Shown: piece after piece, positions 7,962 through 15,338 of the stretch | Layout of the letters: each line of letters opens with the position of its first letter | Numbering within the stretch: the stretch's first letter is position 1 | Assembly: GCF_020217025.1 (NCBI RefSeq) | Contig: NZ_JAIWOF010000148.1 | Location: 1-18,520 of the forward strand | DNA from: Flavobacterium sp. | Lineage (GTDB): Bacteria > Bacteroidota > Bacteroidia > Flavobacteriales > Flavobacteriaceae | Reading direction: 5' to 3' | Length of the DNA stretch: 18,520 nt | Position numbers and translations under genes: made by a program | The notes under the pieces: generated by a model | Seen by the model: only the letters and a program-made list of their open reading frames with translations | Databases searched by the model: none | Told to the model about the DNA's origin: nothing

Positions 7962-9248
7962 ATGACCACAATTGCAAATTTACATTCTTTATTTTTAGAG
8001 TGTTCGAGTGTTTCTACAGATACGCGTAAAATTGAAAAAGACTCTTTATTCGTTGCATTAAAAGGCGATAATTTTGACGCCAACACTTTTGCTAAAGAAG
8101 CATTAGAAAAAGGAGCAAAATATGTGGTAATAGACAATCCAACTTATCTAATTGACAATCGTACTTTACTAGTAAAAGATTCACTAATTGCCTTACAAGA
8201 ATTGGCTAAATATCACAGAACTTTTTTAGGATTATCAATCATAGCTTTAACAGGCAGCAATGGCAAAACCACTACAAAAGAATTAATACACGCAGTTCTT
8301 TCTAAAAAATATAATACTCTTGCTACAATTGGTAATTTAAATAACCATATAGGTGTTCCTCTTACCCTATTACGATTTACCAAAGAAACAGAAATCGGTA
8401 TAGTTGAAATGGGAGCTAATCATCAAAAAGAAATAGAATTTCTTTGTCAAATTGCACAACCTGATTATGGTTATATAACAAATTTTGGAAAGGCACATCT
8501 AGAAGGATTTGGCGGAGTTGAAGGAGTAATTAAGGGTAAAAGTGAAATGTATGATTATCTTAGAGGCAATAACAAGATGGTTTTTGTTAATGTAGATGAT
8601 TCGATACAAAAAGAAAAATCCACAAATATTAAACGGTTTAGCTTCTCTTTAAATGATTCTACTGCAGATGTAAAAATTTCAACTATTGAAGCAAATCCGA
8701 TGGTGAAAATAATATTCAACAATCAAACTGTACAATCTCATCTCATTGGAATTTATAATGCTAACAATATTAATGCCGCTATTACCATAGGAAATTATTT
8801 CAAAGTTTCTGATGAATTAATTAAAGAAGCAATTGAAAACTACATTCCAGAAAACAACCGCTCTCAATTAATACTAAAAAATGGAAATGAAATAATTTTA
8901 GATGCTTACAATGCTAATCCAAGTAGTATGGCTGCTGCAATTGCTAACTTTATACAGTTAGAAAAAAAGAACAAAATTGCCATTCTTGGCGACATGTTTG
9001 AATTAGGTGAAGAGAGTCTTTTGGAGCACAAAAAAATTATTGCATTATTAGAAAACGAAACATCGATAACTACTTACTTTATTGGAAAAGATTTCTTCAA
9101 AAATCAAATTCACAATACACATATGAGTTTCTTCGAAGATTTTGAATCTTTTTCAGTTTTTTTAAAGACGAATCTTCCAAAAAACAATTTACTTCTAATA
9201 AAAGGATCGAGAGGAATGGCATTAGAAAAAACTTTGGTTTTGATATAA
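7962..9248 (+). CDS. murF: UDP-N-acetylmuramoyl-tripeptide--D-alanyl-D-alanine ligase
   Basis: Cytoplasmic ligase that adds D-Ala-D-Ala to the UDP-MurNAc-tripeptide, the last soluble step of peptidoglycan precursor synthesis. The 428 residues follow the three-domain Mur ligase plan. The N-terminal domain includes SVSTDTRKI at about 17-25. The ATP P-loop TGSNGKTTTKE is at 97-107, with EMGANHQKEI at 149-158 and the metal/carbamate-lysine region GVIKGKSEM at 188-196. A DAYNANPSSM motif typical of MurF follows, and a C-terminal Rossmann domain carries GDMFELGEES. Length is slightly below the E. coli protein (about 450) but all key motifs are intact. It converges on tRNA-Val and is probably transcribed alone. 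Confidence 0.96.
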   Translation: MTTIANLHSLFLECSSVSTDTRKIEKDSLFVALKGDNFDANTFAKEALEKGAKYVVIDNPTYLIDNRTLLVKDSLIALQELAKYHRTFLGLSIIALTGSNGKTTTKELIHAVLSKKYNTLATIGNLNNHIGVPLTLLRFTKETEIGIVEMGANHQKEIEFLCQIAQPDYGYITNFGKAHLEGFGGVEGVIKGKSEMYDYLRGNNKMVFVNVDDSIQKEKSTNIKRFSFSLNDSTADVKISTIEANPMVKIIFNNQTVQSHLIGIYNANNINAAITIGNYFKVSDELIKEAIENYIPENNRSQLILKNGNEIILDAYNANPSSMAAAIANFIQLEKKNKIAILGDMFELGEESLLEHKKIIALLENETSITTYFIGKDFFKNQIHNTHMSFFEDFESFSVFLKTNLPKNNLLLIKGSRGMALEKTLVLI

Positions 9249-9279
9249 AAAAAAAGCACTTCATTTGAAGTGCTTTTTT
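9247..9279. terminator. Bidirectional terminator between murF and tRNA-Val
   Basis: Stem GCACTTC (9256-9262) pairs with GAAGTGC (9267-9273) around loop ATTT. A run of T follows on the plus strand (9274-9279), and a run of nine A precedes it, giving U on the minus strand. It can end both murF and the tRNA transcript. Confidence 0.88.
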
Positions 9280-9280
9280 G

Positions 9281-9355
9281 TGGGCGATGAGGGGTTCGAA
9301 CCCCCGACCCCCTCGGTGTAAACGAGGTGCTCTGAACCAGCTGAGCTAATCGCCC
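9281..9355 (-). tRNA. tRNA-Val (anticodon UAC)
   Basis: The minus strand folds into a standard 75-base cloverleaf. The acceptor stem GGGCGAT pairs perfectly with ATCGCCC and the discriminator base is A. The D arm begins AGCTCAG. The anticodon stem CCTCG/CGAGG encloses loop TTTACAC, giving anticodon UAC (reads GUA and related Val codons). The T arm has loop TTCGAAC. CCA is not encoded: the bases after the discriminator are CAA. It is a single tRNA with its own promoter upstream. Confidence 0.96.
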
Positions 9356-9390
9356 CAATAAATTGCTTTACTATTACCGTATTGCGAGTG

Positions 9391-9420
9391 CAAATATACA
9401 AGGATTATTTGTATCTGCAA
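9391..9420 (-). promoter_or_regulatory. Promoter of tRNA-Val
   Basis: On the minus strand TTG (9420-9418) is followed after 19 bases by TATATTTG (9398-9391), an exact match to the flavobacterial consensus. Transcription would start near 9384, about 29 bases before the mature tRNA 5' end. It lies in the 82-base spacer downstream of folC, so the tRNA does not depend on that operon. Confidence 0.78.
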
Positions 9421-9437
9421 GTGTTTTTGAAAAAAAA

Positions 9438-10652
9438 TTACACAATTTCTGCCACTACAAAAGTACTTCCGCCTATGTAAATAAAATCAGAATCTTTCGC
9501 CGAATTAACCGCTTCACCATAAGCTTCTGATACCGAATTAAATACTTTTCCAAATAAACTAAAATGACTTGCTTTTTGTTTTAAAATTTCAGCATCTAAT
9601 CCGCGAGGGACATTGGGTTTACAGAAATAATATTTCGCACTTTTTGGAAATAATGGTAAAATCGAATCTAAATCCTTGTCATTTACCACACCTAAAACAA
9701 TATGAAGGGTTTCAAATTGATGCTTTTGAATTTGATTCAACACTATTTTTAATCCGTGACTGTTATGAGCTGTATCGCAAACAGTAAAAGGTTTTTGTTT
9801 TAAAATTTGCCATCTACCAAGTAATCCTGTATTTTGAATTACATTTTTCAATCCTAACTTAATATGATTTTCCTCTATTTTAAATTGTGATTGTAATAAT
9901 TTGATGGCTTGAAGAACTGTTTTTTTATTATGAACCTGATAATCTCCTAACAAAGCGCATTCGTAAGTAACTTCTAAATTATCTTGAGCAAAATATATCG
10001 GTACATTTTCTAATTTTGCTTTAGCAATGAAAATGGGTTTTATCTCTTCCGAATATTCTCCAATTACTACAGGAACATTTGATTTTATAATTCCAGCTTT
10101 TTCAGCAGCAATTTTCGGCAATGTATCTCCTAAAAACTGCGTATGATCAAAACCAATATTTGTAATTACAGAAACTAATGGAGTAATTACATTGGTAGAA
10201 TCTAACCTACCTCCCATTCCAACTTCAATCACAGCCACATCCACTTGTTCTTTGGCAAAACAATCAAAGGCTAAACCAACGGTCATTTCAAAAAAGCTTA
10301 ATTGATTGTCTTCGAAAAAAGTTTTACTTTGCGCAACAAAATCAACCACAAAATCTTCGGAAATCATTTCGCCATTAATGCGAATACGTTCACGAAAATC
10401 TTTTAAATGAGGCGAAGTGTACAAACCCACTTTATATCCAGCTTCTTGAAGAATCGAAGCAATCATAGACGAAGTAGAACCTTTTCCATTGGTTCCAGCT
10501 ACGTGAATTGATTTGAATTTGGATTCGGGATGTTGCAAATGTTCTACCAACAATAAAGTATTGGTCAAATCTTTTTTATAGGCCGAAGCGCCTTGCATTT
10601 GAAACATTGGTAACTGGCTAAATAACCATGCTGTGGTTTCTTGATACGTCAT
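9438..10652 (-). CDS. folC: Bifunctional folylpolyglutamate synthase / dihydrofolate synthase
   Basis: Mur-ligase superfamily enzyme that adds glutamate to dihydropteroate and extends the polyglutamate tail of folates in the cytoplasm. The 404 residues include the ATP P-loop HVAGTNGKGSTS (50-61), the Mg2+/substrate motif EVGMGGRLDSTN (143-154), IGFDHTQFLGDT (166-177) followed by the carbamylated-lysine segment AAEKAGIIK (Lys185), GRWQ (279-282), and DTAHNSHG (293-300) of the C-terminal domain. Length is normal. It is the last gene of the minus-strand set, 22 bases after the TonB-like gene. No good terminator follows it before the tRNA promoter. Whether it has both activities cannot be read from the sequence. 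Confidence 0.94.
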   Translation of the reverse strand: MTYQETTAWLFSQLPMFQMQGASAYKKDLTNTLLLVEHLQHPESKFKSIHVAGTNGKGSTSSMIASILQEAGYKVGLYTSPHLKDFRERIRINGEMISEDFVVDFVAQSKTFFEDNQLSFFEMTVGLAFDCFAKEQVDVAVIEVGMGGRLDSTNVITPLVSVITNIGFDHTQFLGDTLPKIAAEKAGIIKSNVPVVIGEYSEEIKPIFIAKAKLENVPIYFAQDNLEVTYECALLGDYQVHNKKTVLQAIKLLQSQFKIEENHIKLGLKNVIQNTGLLGRWQILKQKPFTVCDTAHNSHGLKIVLNQIQKHQFETLHIVLGVVNDKDLDSILPLFPKSAKYYFCKPNVPRGLDAEILKQKASHFSLFGKVFNSVSEAYGEAVNSAKDSDFIYIGGSTFVVAEIV

Positions 10653-10674
10653 TTTGAATGGGATAATAAAGAAA

Positions 10675-11481
10675 TTATTCTCCTACTTGGAAATTCACTA
10701 CCACAAAACCAATTTGAGTTTCGGGCGCATTAGCATCGGGTTGCCATTTGAAAGTTTTGGCCGTTTCTAATGCTGGATTAACTAAACAAGGATTGGTATT
10801 AGTTGTTCCTTGAGAACGTTCTGCTTTAATAACATTTCCTTGGCGGTTTACCCAAATTTTAACCACCACTTTTCCAGATTCATTACAATCTTGAATTTTT
10901 TTACTATTACCAGCTAATTTTCTTCCTGCTAATCCCCAACCTGTTCCTTTCCCGGTACCAATTCCATCTCCAGTTCCATTTCCATAGAAACTATTTGCAT
11001 ATAAACTTCCATTTGGATTACCTTTATCACCACCAGAATCATCATCTCCATGTCCTGATTGTGTTGTACCGTCTTGTTTTGGACCTTTAATAATGCTATT
11101 CAAAGCACTGTTACTAGGTTTTACAGGTTTGGTTTCTGTTGGCTTTACAACAGGCTTATTTTCTGAAGGTTTTACAACTGGTTTTTTTACTTCTTTTTTA
11201 GGTAACGTAATTGGAGCTTCTTCATCTTGCGTTAACACATCATCTTCTTCTGCCGGAACAGGTTCCGACTTCGCTTGATCGGGCGACATTTGCACGGGTT
11301 CTGTGGGTTGTATTTCACCACTACCCGTATCGCTAGTTCCAAAGTTAACAGCTATTCCATTTTCTGGTGGAGGATCCATATAGGTCAATCCGAAAATAGT
11401 AAACAACAGAAAAAGTATCACAAAAATAACCGAAGTTATTGTGAATGATTTTTTTTCCTCTGGTGTTTCTAAAAATTTCAT
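10675..11481 (-). CDS. TonB-like energy transducer
   Basis: Inner-membrane-anchored periplasmic protein that should pass proton-motive energy from ExbB/ExbD to outer-membrane receptors. The 268 residues show a short cytoplasmic N-terminus, one membrane helix (about 13-34) and an acidic stretch (50-90). A Lys-Pro rich spacer follows with a repeated KPVVKP unit (100-122), then a Gly-rich segment (167-187) and a TonB C-terminal domain (about 195-268) with GKVVVKIWVNRQGNV and ending FVVVNFQVGE. Two periplasmic cysteines (199 and 232) flank the first part of that domain and could form a disulfide. It starts 7 bases after exbD. A TolA role is an alternative, since the receptor partner cannot be read from the sequence. 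Confidence 0.85.
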   Translation of the reverse strand: MKFLETPEEKKSFTITSVIFVILFLLFTIFGLTYMDPPPENGIAVNFGTSDTGSGEIQPTEPVQMSPDQAKSEPVPAEEDDVLTQDEEAPITLPKKEVKKPVVKPSENKPVVKPTETKPVKPSNSALNSIIKGPKQDGTTQSGHGDDDSGGDKGNPNGSLYANSFYGNGTGDGIGTGKGTGWGLAGRKLAGNSKKIQDCNESGKVVVKIWVNRQGNVIKAERSQGTTNTNPCLVNPALETAKTFKWQPDANAPETQIGFVVVNFQVGE

Positions 11482-11488
11482 GATTTAA

Positions 11489-11884
11489 CTATTTAGGATT
11501 AACCGCAATAACCATTTTTATTTGATTACGATAGGCAATTTCCATAACCTTAACCACTTTTTCATGTGGAACCGATTTTTCAGCACGCAACACGATAGCC
11601 TTATTTTCAGAATTAGCAAACAAAGCCAATAATTGTTTTTCTAAATCGGCTTCGTTCACTTCGTCTTTATCTATAAAAAAGTTCAAATCCTTATCAATAC
11701 TAACTGATGTACTTTTATTACTATCTGTTTTTCCTTTAGCTTTCGGCAAAACGATATCCAATGCATTAGTAGTTACCATAGTAGAAGTTAGCATGAAAAA
11801 GATAAGCAACAAGAACACGATGTCGGTCATTGACGACATATTGAATTCTGTTGAAACTTTATTTCTTGTTTTACCTAACTTCAT
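11489..11884 (-). CDS. exbD: ExbD/TolR family biopolymer transport protein
   Basis: Proton-channel partner of ExbB. The 131-residue protein has a cytoplasmic N-terminus, one membrane helix at about 20-40, and a periplasmic domain. Asp21 at the helix start (SSMTDIVFLLLIFFML) corresponds to the essential proton-carrying aspartate of ExbD. The C-terminal domain ends in a strand-rich segment (MVIAVNPK) as in the family. Its ATG overlaps the exbB stop codon by one base (TAATG), a sign of translational coupling. The TonB-like gene follows directly, so ExbD rather than TolR is preferred. Confidence 0.9.
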   Translation of the reverse strand: MKLGKTRNKVSTEFNMSSMTDIVFLLLIFFMLTSTMVTTNALDIVLPKAKGKTDSNKSTSVSIDKDLNFFIDKDEVNEADLEKQLLALFANSENKAIVLRAEKSVPHEKVVKVMEIAYRNQIKMVIAVNPK

Positions 11885-12588
11885 TATACTGGCTCGTTTA
11901 ATAAATCTAAGAAATCAACTGCATTGGCTTCCATTTGGTTTACTACTTTATTCGTTTTTACAACTAAATGGTTATAACCAACATAAGCAATAATACCAAC
12001 AACTAATCCAACAACTGTAGTGGTCATAGCCGTGTAAATACCTTCCGCTAAAACACCTACTTCAATTTGTCCACCACCACTTGCCATTTCATGGAAAGCA
12101 AGAATCATACCAACAACAGTACCAAGGAAACCAACCATTGGTCCAGCTCCTGAAATGGTAGCCAACATACTTGTATTTTTCTCTAATTTATATAACTCTA
12201 AGTTACCTGCATTTTCAATTGCTGTATTGATGTCTTCTAAAGGTTTTCCAATACGAGATATTCCTTTTTCAATTAATCGTGCCACAGGCGAATTGGTTTG
12301 CGCGCATAACATTTTTGCAGCATCTAGCTTACCTGACATAATATTCATTTTGATATTATTCATAAAACTAGCATCAATTTTTGACGCTTTATTAATTGCC
12401 ATCAAACGTTCGAAATACAAAAACAACGCAAAGAAAAGTTGAAGGAACAAAACAATCATAATAATTTGACCACCAATACCTCCACTGGTAAGCAAACTCC
12501 AGATTGATAATGTTTTTTCTGTTACTTGTTCGTCTGCTACTACTTGACTAGCAACCGCTAAACTATCGGCTTGAAGAAATAAACTCAT
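11884..12588 (-). CDS. exbB: MotA/TolQ/ExbB family proton channel protein
   Basis: Inner-membrane protein forming the pentameric stator around ExbD. The 234 residues show three membrane segments: about 38-60 (ending in YFERLMAI), about 141-168 (SGAGPMVGFLGTVVGMILAF, the family signature) and about 185-210 (TAMTTTVVGLVVGIIAYVGY). A cytoplasmic loop with amphipathic helices lies between the first two. The N-terminal 25 residues are polar and probably periplasmic. It starts 48 bases after nhaD. I see no convincing promoter in that gap (the best box is TACGTTTT), so co-transcription with nhaD is likely. This pair is distinct from GldL/GldM, the motor used by type IX secretion. Confidence 0.92.
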   Translation of the reverse strand: MSLFLQADSLAVASQVVADEQVTEKTLSIWSLLTSGGIGGQIIMIVLFLQLFFALFLYFERLMAINKASKIDASFMNNIKMNIMSGKLDAAKMLCAQTNSPVARLIEKGISRIGKPLEDINTAIENAGNLELYKLEKNTSMLATISGAGPMVGFLGTVVGMILAFHEMASGGGQIEVGVLAEGIYTAMTTTVVGLVVGIIAYVGYNHLVVKTNKVVNQMEANAVDFLDLLNEPV

Positions 12589-12636
12589 ACTGTATACTTA
12601 ATTTGTAATTAAAACGTAGATTAAAATTAATTATTG

Positions 12637-14010
12637 TTATCTAATAAAATGTTCAATAAATAAAAAAGTTAATGCTCCTGCCATAAAGCCAGCAAAAGCT
12701 AACCAAGTTATTTTTTTTAAATACCAAATGAAATCGATTTTTTCCATACCCATAGCGGCAACACCTGCTGCAGAACCAATAATTAACATACTTCCTCCAG
12801 TTCCTGCAGAATATGCAATGAAATGCCAGATAGAATGATCCATTTCATAAGTATACATTCCCATAGAAGCCGCAACTAAAGGCACATTATCGATAACAGC
12901 AGATAAAACCCCTAAAAGTATAACTACTATATCCATGCTTGGAATTGCATTTGAAATACTCTCAGCGGCATAGCGTAAAGTCCCTACTTCTTGTCCGTTG
13001 ATTGATCCAAAAACCAAACTCTCAAGAGCAGCTACAGCCATTAAAATTCCTAAGAAAAATAAAATACTTGAAATTTCAATACGTGACAAGGCTTTATTAG
13101 CAGAATATAAATGCTTTCTCGATTTATCAAAATTATCTTCTGGATGAATGTATTCAGAAACCATCCAAACAACTGCTAAACTAAGCATCATTCCCACATA
13201 AGGAGGCAAATGAGTTAACGTTTTAAAAATAGGCACAAAAACAATTGCTCCTAATCCTAACCAAAGCATGGTTTTACTACTTAGCAAACGTTCGCGGTCT
13301 TCATGGTTTTTTTCATCAACTACAATTTCTCCTTTAAAAATTTTCATTCTTGAAGCTAATACATAAGGAACTACAAAACAAACAATTGAAGGAATAATAA
13401 TATATTCTGATAAACCACCTGCGGAAACTTTTTTAGCAATCCACAACATAGTTGTTGTAACATCTCCAATTGGAGACCAAGCTCCTCCTGCGTTTGCTGC
13501 AATAACAATTAAAGAAGCATACCAAATACGTTCTTCTCTATTTTGGACTAATTTTCTCAATAAAGATATCAATACAATTGTAGCTGTAAGGTTATCAATA
13601 ACAGCAGATAATATGAACCCTACAATTCCGGTAATCCATAAAAGTCTGATTTTACTTTTGGTTTTAACCATATCTTTCAATACGTCAAAACCTCTATGTA
13701 AATCGATTAACTCAACAATGGTCATAGCTCCGATTAAGAAAATCAAAATTTCAGCTACCTTACCAATATGATGTAAAAGTAAACCTTCAAAACCATGCTC
13801 TTGTTGATGAACATCTCCAGAATTAATATTAAAAATAGCCCCGTGTCCATCAACTACAGAAAACCACCCTTTGTGAAATCCTACAGCTAATAAAGCCCAC
13901 ATTAAGGAAGCCATTAATAATGCCGGAACTGTTTTATCCAATTTTAAAGGATGTTCCAGGGTTATTGACAAATATCCAATTACAAACAGGAGTATTAATA
14001 CTGCTTCCAT
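12637..14010 (-). CDS. nhaD: Sodium:proton antiporter NhaD
   Basis: Inner-membrane Na+/H+ exchanger of the ion-transporter superfamily. The 457 residues contain about 11-12 hydrophobic helices and show the two-fold internal repeat of the family: the same hexapeptide SAVIDN occurs at 135-140 and 370-375, each followed by a conserved helix (LTATIVLISLL and VPLVAASMGMY). Each half also has a Gly/Ser-rich discontinuous segment (172-189 and 401-421). A periplasmic loop between the second and third helices carries several His residues (46, 55, 68, 72, 80, 81). It starts 11 bases after the dehydrogenase gene, so the two are almost certainly co-transcribed. Cation specificity (Na+ or Li+) is taken from the family. 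Confidence 0.9.
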   Translation of the reverse strand: MEAVLILLFVIGYLSITLEHPLKLDKTVPALLMASLMWALLAVGFHKGWFSVVDGHGAIFNINSGDVHQQEHGFEGLLLHHIGKVAEILIFLIGAMTIVELIDLHRGFDVLKDMVKTKSKIRLLWITGIVGFILSAVIDNLTATIVLISLLRKLVQNREERIWYASLIVIAANAGGAWSPIGDVTTTMLWIAKKVSAGGLSEYIIIPSIVCFVVPYVLASRMKIFKGEIVVDEKNHEDRERLLSSKTMLWLGLGAIVFVPIFKTLTHLPPYVGMMLSLAVVWMVSEYIHPEDNFDKSRKHLYSANKALSRIEISSILFFLGILMAVAALESLVFGSINGQEVGTLRYAAESISNAIPSMDIVVILLGVLSAVIDNVPLVAASMGMYTYEMDHSIWHFIAYSAGTGGSMLIIGSAAGVAAMGMEKIDFIWYLKKITWLAFAGFMAGALTFLFIEHFIR

Positions 14011-14021
14011 GATTTAAAAAT

Positions 14022-15248
14022 TTAAACTAGTTGTTTCAAAGCAATTTCAAAAGCGGTTGCGCTAATATTTTTTTTGTCTGAGTTTAAAGCATGTGCTTTT
14101 TCAATTGCATTTTTAATTCTATTTGAGGTGTCAGAGAAAATAGCTTCATCTGTCATTTGTACTTTTTTCTCCATGAAATAAGCAAAAACTCTAGCCATAC
14201 CACAATTTGCGATAAAGTCAGGAATTAAACTTACTTTTTTATCTGTTTCTTCCATAATTGGTCCAAAGAAAATTTCTTTATCAGCAAACGGAACATTCGC
14301 ACCACTTGAAATTACTTCCAATCCAGATGCAATCATACTATCTACTTGCTCTTTAGTAACCAATCTTGAAGCTGCACATGGAGCAAATACTTGAGCTCCC
14401 ATTGACCAAATCTTCTCATTGATTTCCGCAAACGGAATCATGTTATCTGCTACTAATTTATTTCCGTCTTTATTTAAAAATAACGTTTTAATTTCTTCGA
14501 ATGAGAATCCGTTTTCGTTGATAACACCACCATCTCTATCAATGATTCCAACGACTTTTGCTCCCATTTGAGCTAAATAAAAAGCGGCTGCCGAACCTAC
14601 GTTCCCAAAACCTTGAACGATAGCCTTTTTACCAACAACTGTTCCTCCATAAATATCATAATAATGACGTGCAGCTTCTGCCACTCCGTAACCAGTAATC
14701 ATATCAGCTACTGTATATTTTCTATTTACATCTGGAGAGAAATTTGGGTTTTCAATTACTTTGATAACACCTTGACGCAATTGTCCGATTCTATTGATTT
14801 TATCAGCTTCTGTAGGTTTAAAGTGACCATTGAAAACACCTTCTTGTGGATGCCAAACACCACAATCTTCAGTCATTGGAATTACTTCGTGAATTTCATC
14901 TACATTCAAATCACCACCAGTTCCGTAGTAATTTTTTAATAATGGGGAAACCGCTTTATACCATCTTTCTAAAACTCCTTTTTTTCTTGGATCGTTTGGA
15001 TCAAAATTAATTCCCGATTTAGCACCCCCAATTGCTGGTCCTGAAACTGAAAACTTAACTTCCATAGTTTTTGCTAACGAAAGTACTTCGTTCATATCCA
15101 ACCCTTTACGCATACGAGTTCCGCCACCTGCAGCACCACCTCTTAACGAGTTGATTACTGTCCATCCTTCAGCTTCTGTTTCAGGGTCTTTCCAATTAAA
15201 TACTATTTCTGGTTCTTTGTTTTCAAATTTCTTTAATAAATCTTTCAT
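14022..15248 (-). CDS. Glu/Leu/Phe/Val family amino-acid dehydrogenase
   Basis: Cytoplasmic NAD(P)-dependent oxidative deaminase, converting an amino acid to its 2-oxo acid plus ammonium, or the reverse. The 408 residues have an N-terminal dimerisation/substrate domain with RGGAAGGGTRMRKGL (36-50), the catalytic-lysine motif AIGGAKSGI (Lys77), and GTGGDLNVDE with the catalytic Asp113. The C-terminal Rossmann domain carries GFGNVGS (213-219), with Asp237 at the end of the second strand. The acidic residue there argues for NAD+ over NADP+. The catalytic motif is intermediate between glutamate and leucine/phenylalanine dehydrogenases, so I do not assign a substrate. It is the first gene of the nhaD-exbBD-tonB-folC set. 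Confidence 0.9.
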   Translation of the reverse strand: MKDLLKKFENKEPEIVFNWKDPETEAEGWTVINSLRGGAAGGGTRMRKGLDMNEVLSLAKTMEVKFSVSGPAIGGAKSGINFDPNDPRKKGVLERWYKAVSPLLKNYYGTGGDLNVDEIHEVIPMTEDCGVWHPQEGVFNGHFKPTEADKINRIGQLRQGVIKVIENPNFSPDVNRKYTVADMITGYGVAEAARHYYDIYGGTVVGKKAIVQGFGNVGSAAAFYLAQMGAKVVGIIDRDGGVINENGFSFEEIKTLFLNKDGNKLVADNMIPFAEINEKIWSMGAQVFAPCAASRLVTKEQVDSMIASGLEVISSGANVPFADKEIFFGPIMEETDKKVSLIPDFIANCGMARVFAYFMEKKVQMTDEAIFSDTSNRIKNAIEKAHALNSDKKNISATAFEIALKQLV

Positions 15249-15275
15249 TGTGTCGGTTAAATTTTATTCGTTTTA

Positions 15276-15305
15276 CAAATATACATAATCTGTTTAAGGA
15301 CTAAA
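15276..15305 (-). promoter_or_regulatory. Probable promoter of the dehydrogenase-nhaD-exbBD-tonB-folC operon
   Basis: On the minus strand TATATTTG (15283-15276) is an exact -7 box. 19 bases upstream lies TTT (15305-15303), one base off the TTG -33 box. The start would be near 15270, with a leader of about 21 bases. It sits in the 90-base spacer after anmK, which shows no clear terminator. Confidence 0.6.
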
Positions 15306-15338
15306 GCCTAAACTCTAATTTTTAGTTTTTTATAACAT

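Noticed and set aside
9110..9358. Open frame on the minus strand across the end of murF and the tRNA
   Set aside because: It runs through the tRNA-Val gene, the terminator and the antisense of murF, and its translation resembles no protein family. It is a by-product of these features.
12155..12442. 95-codon open frame antisense to exbB
   Set aside because: Hydrophobic character is simply the mirror of the membrane segments of ExbB; no promoter or family resemblance.
11489..12588. ExbB/ExbD as the motor for the nearby type IX secretion/gliding genes
   Set aside because: The known motor is GldL/GldM; this pair is directly linked to a TonB-like gene and lies outside the gldJ-porU-porV group.
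14613..14939. 108-codon open frame antisense to the amino-acid dehydrogenase
   Set aside because: The sense gene has all catalytic motifs and needs this DNA; the antisense translation is low-complexity, with no initiation signals.
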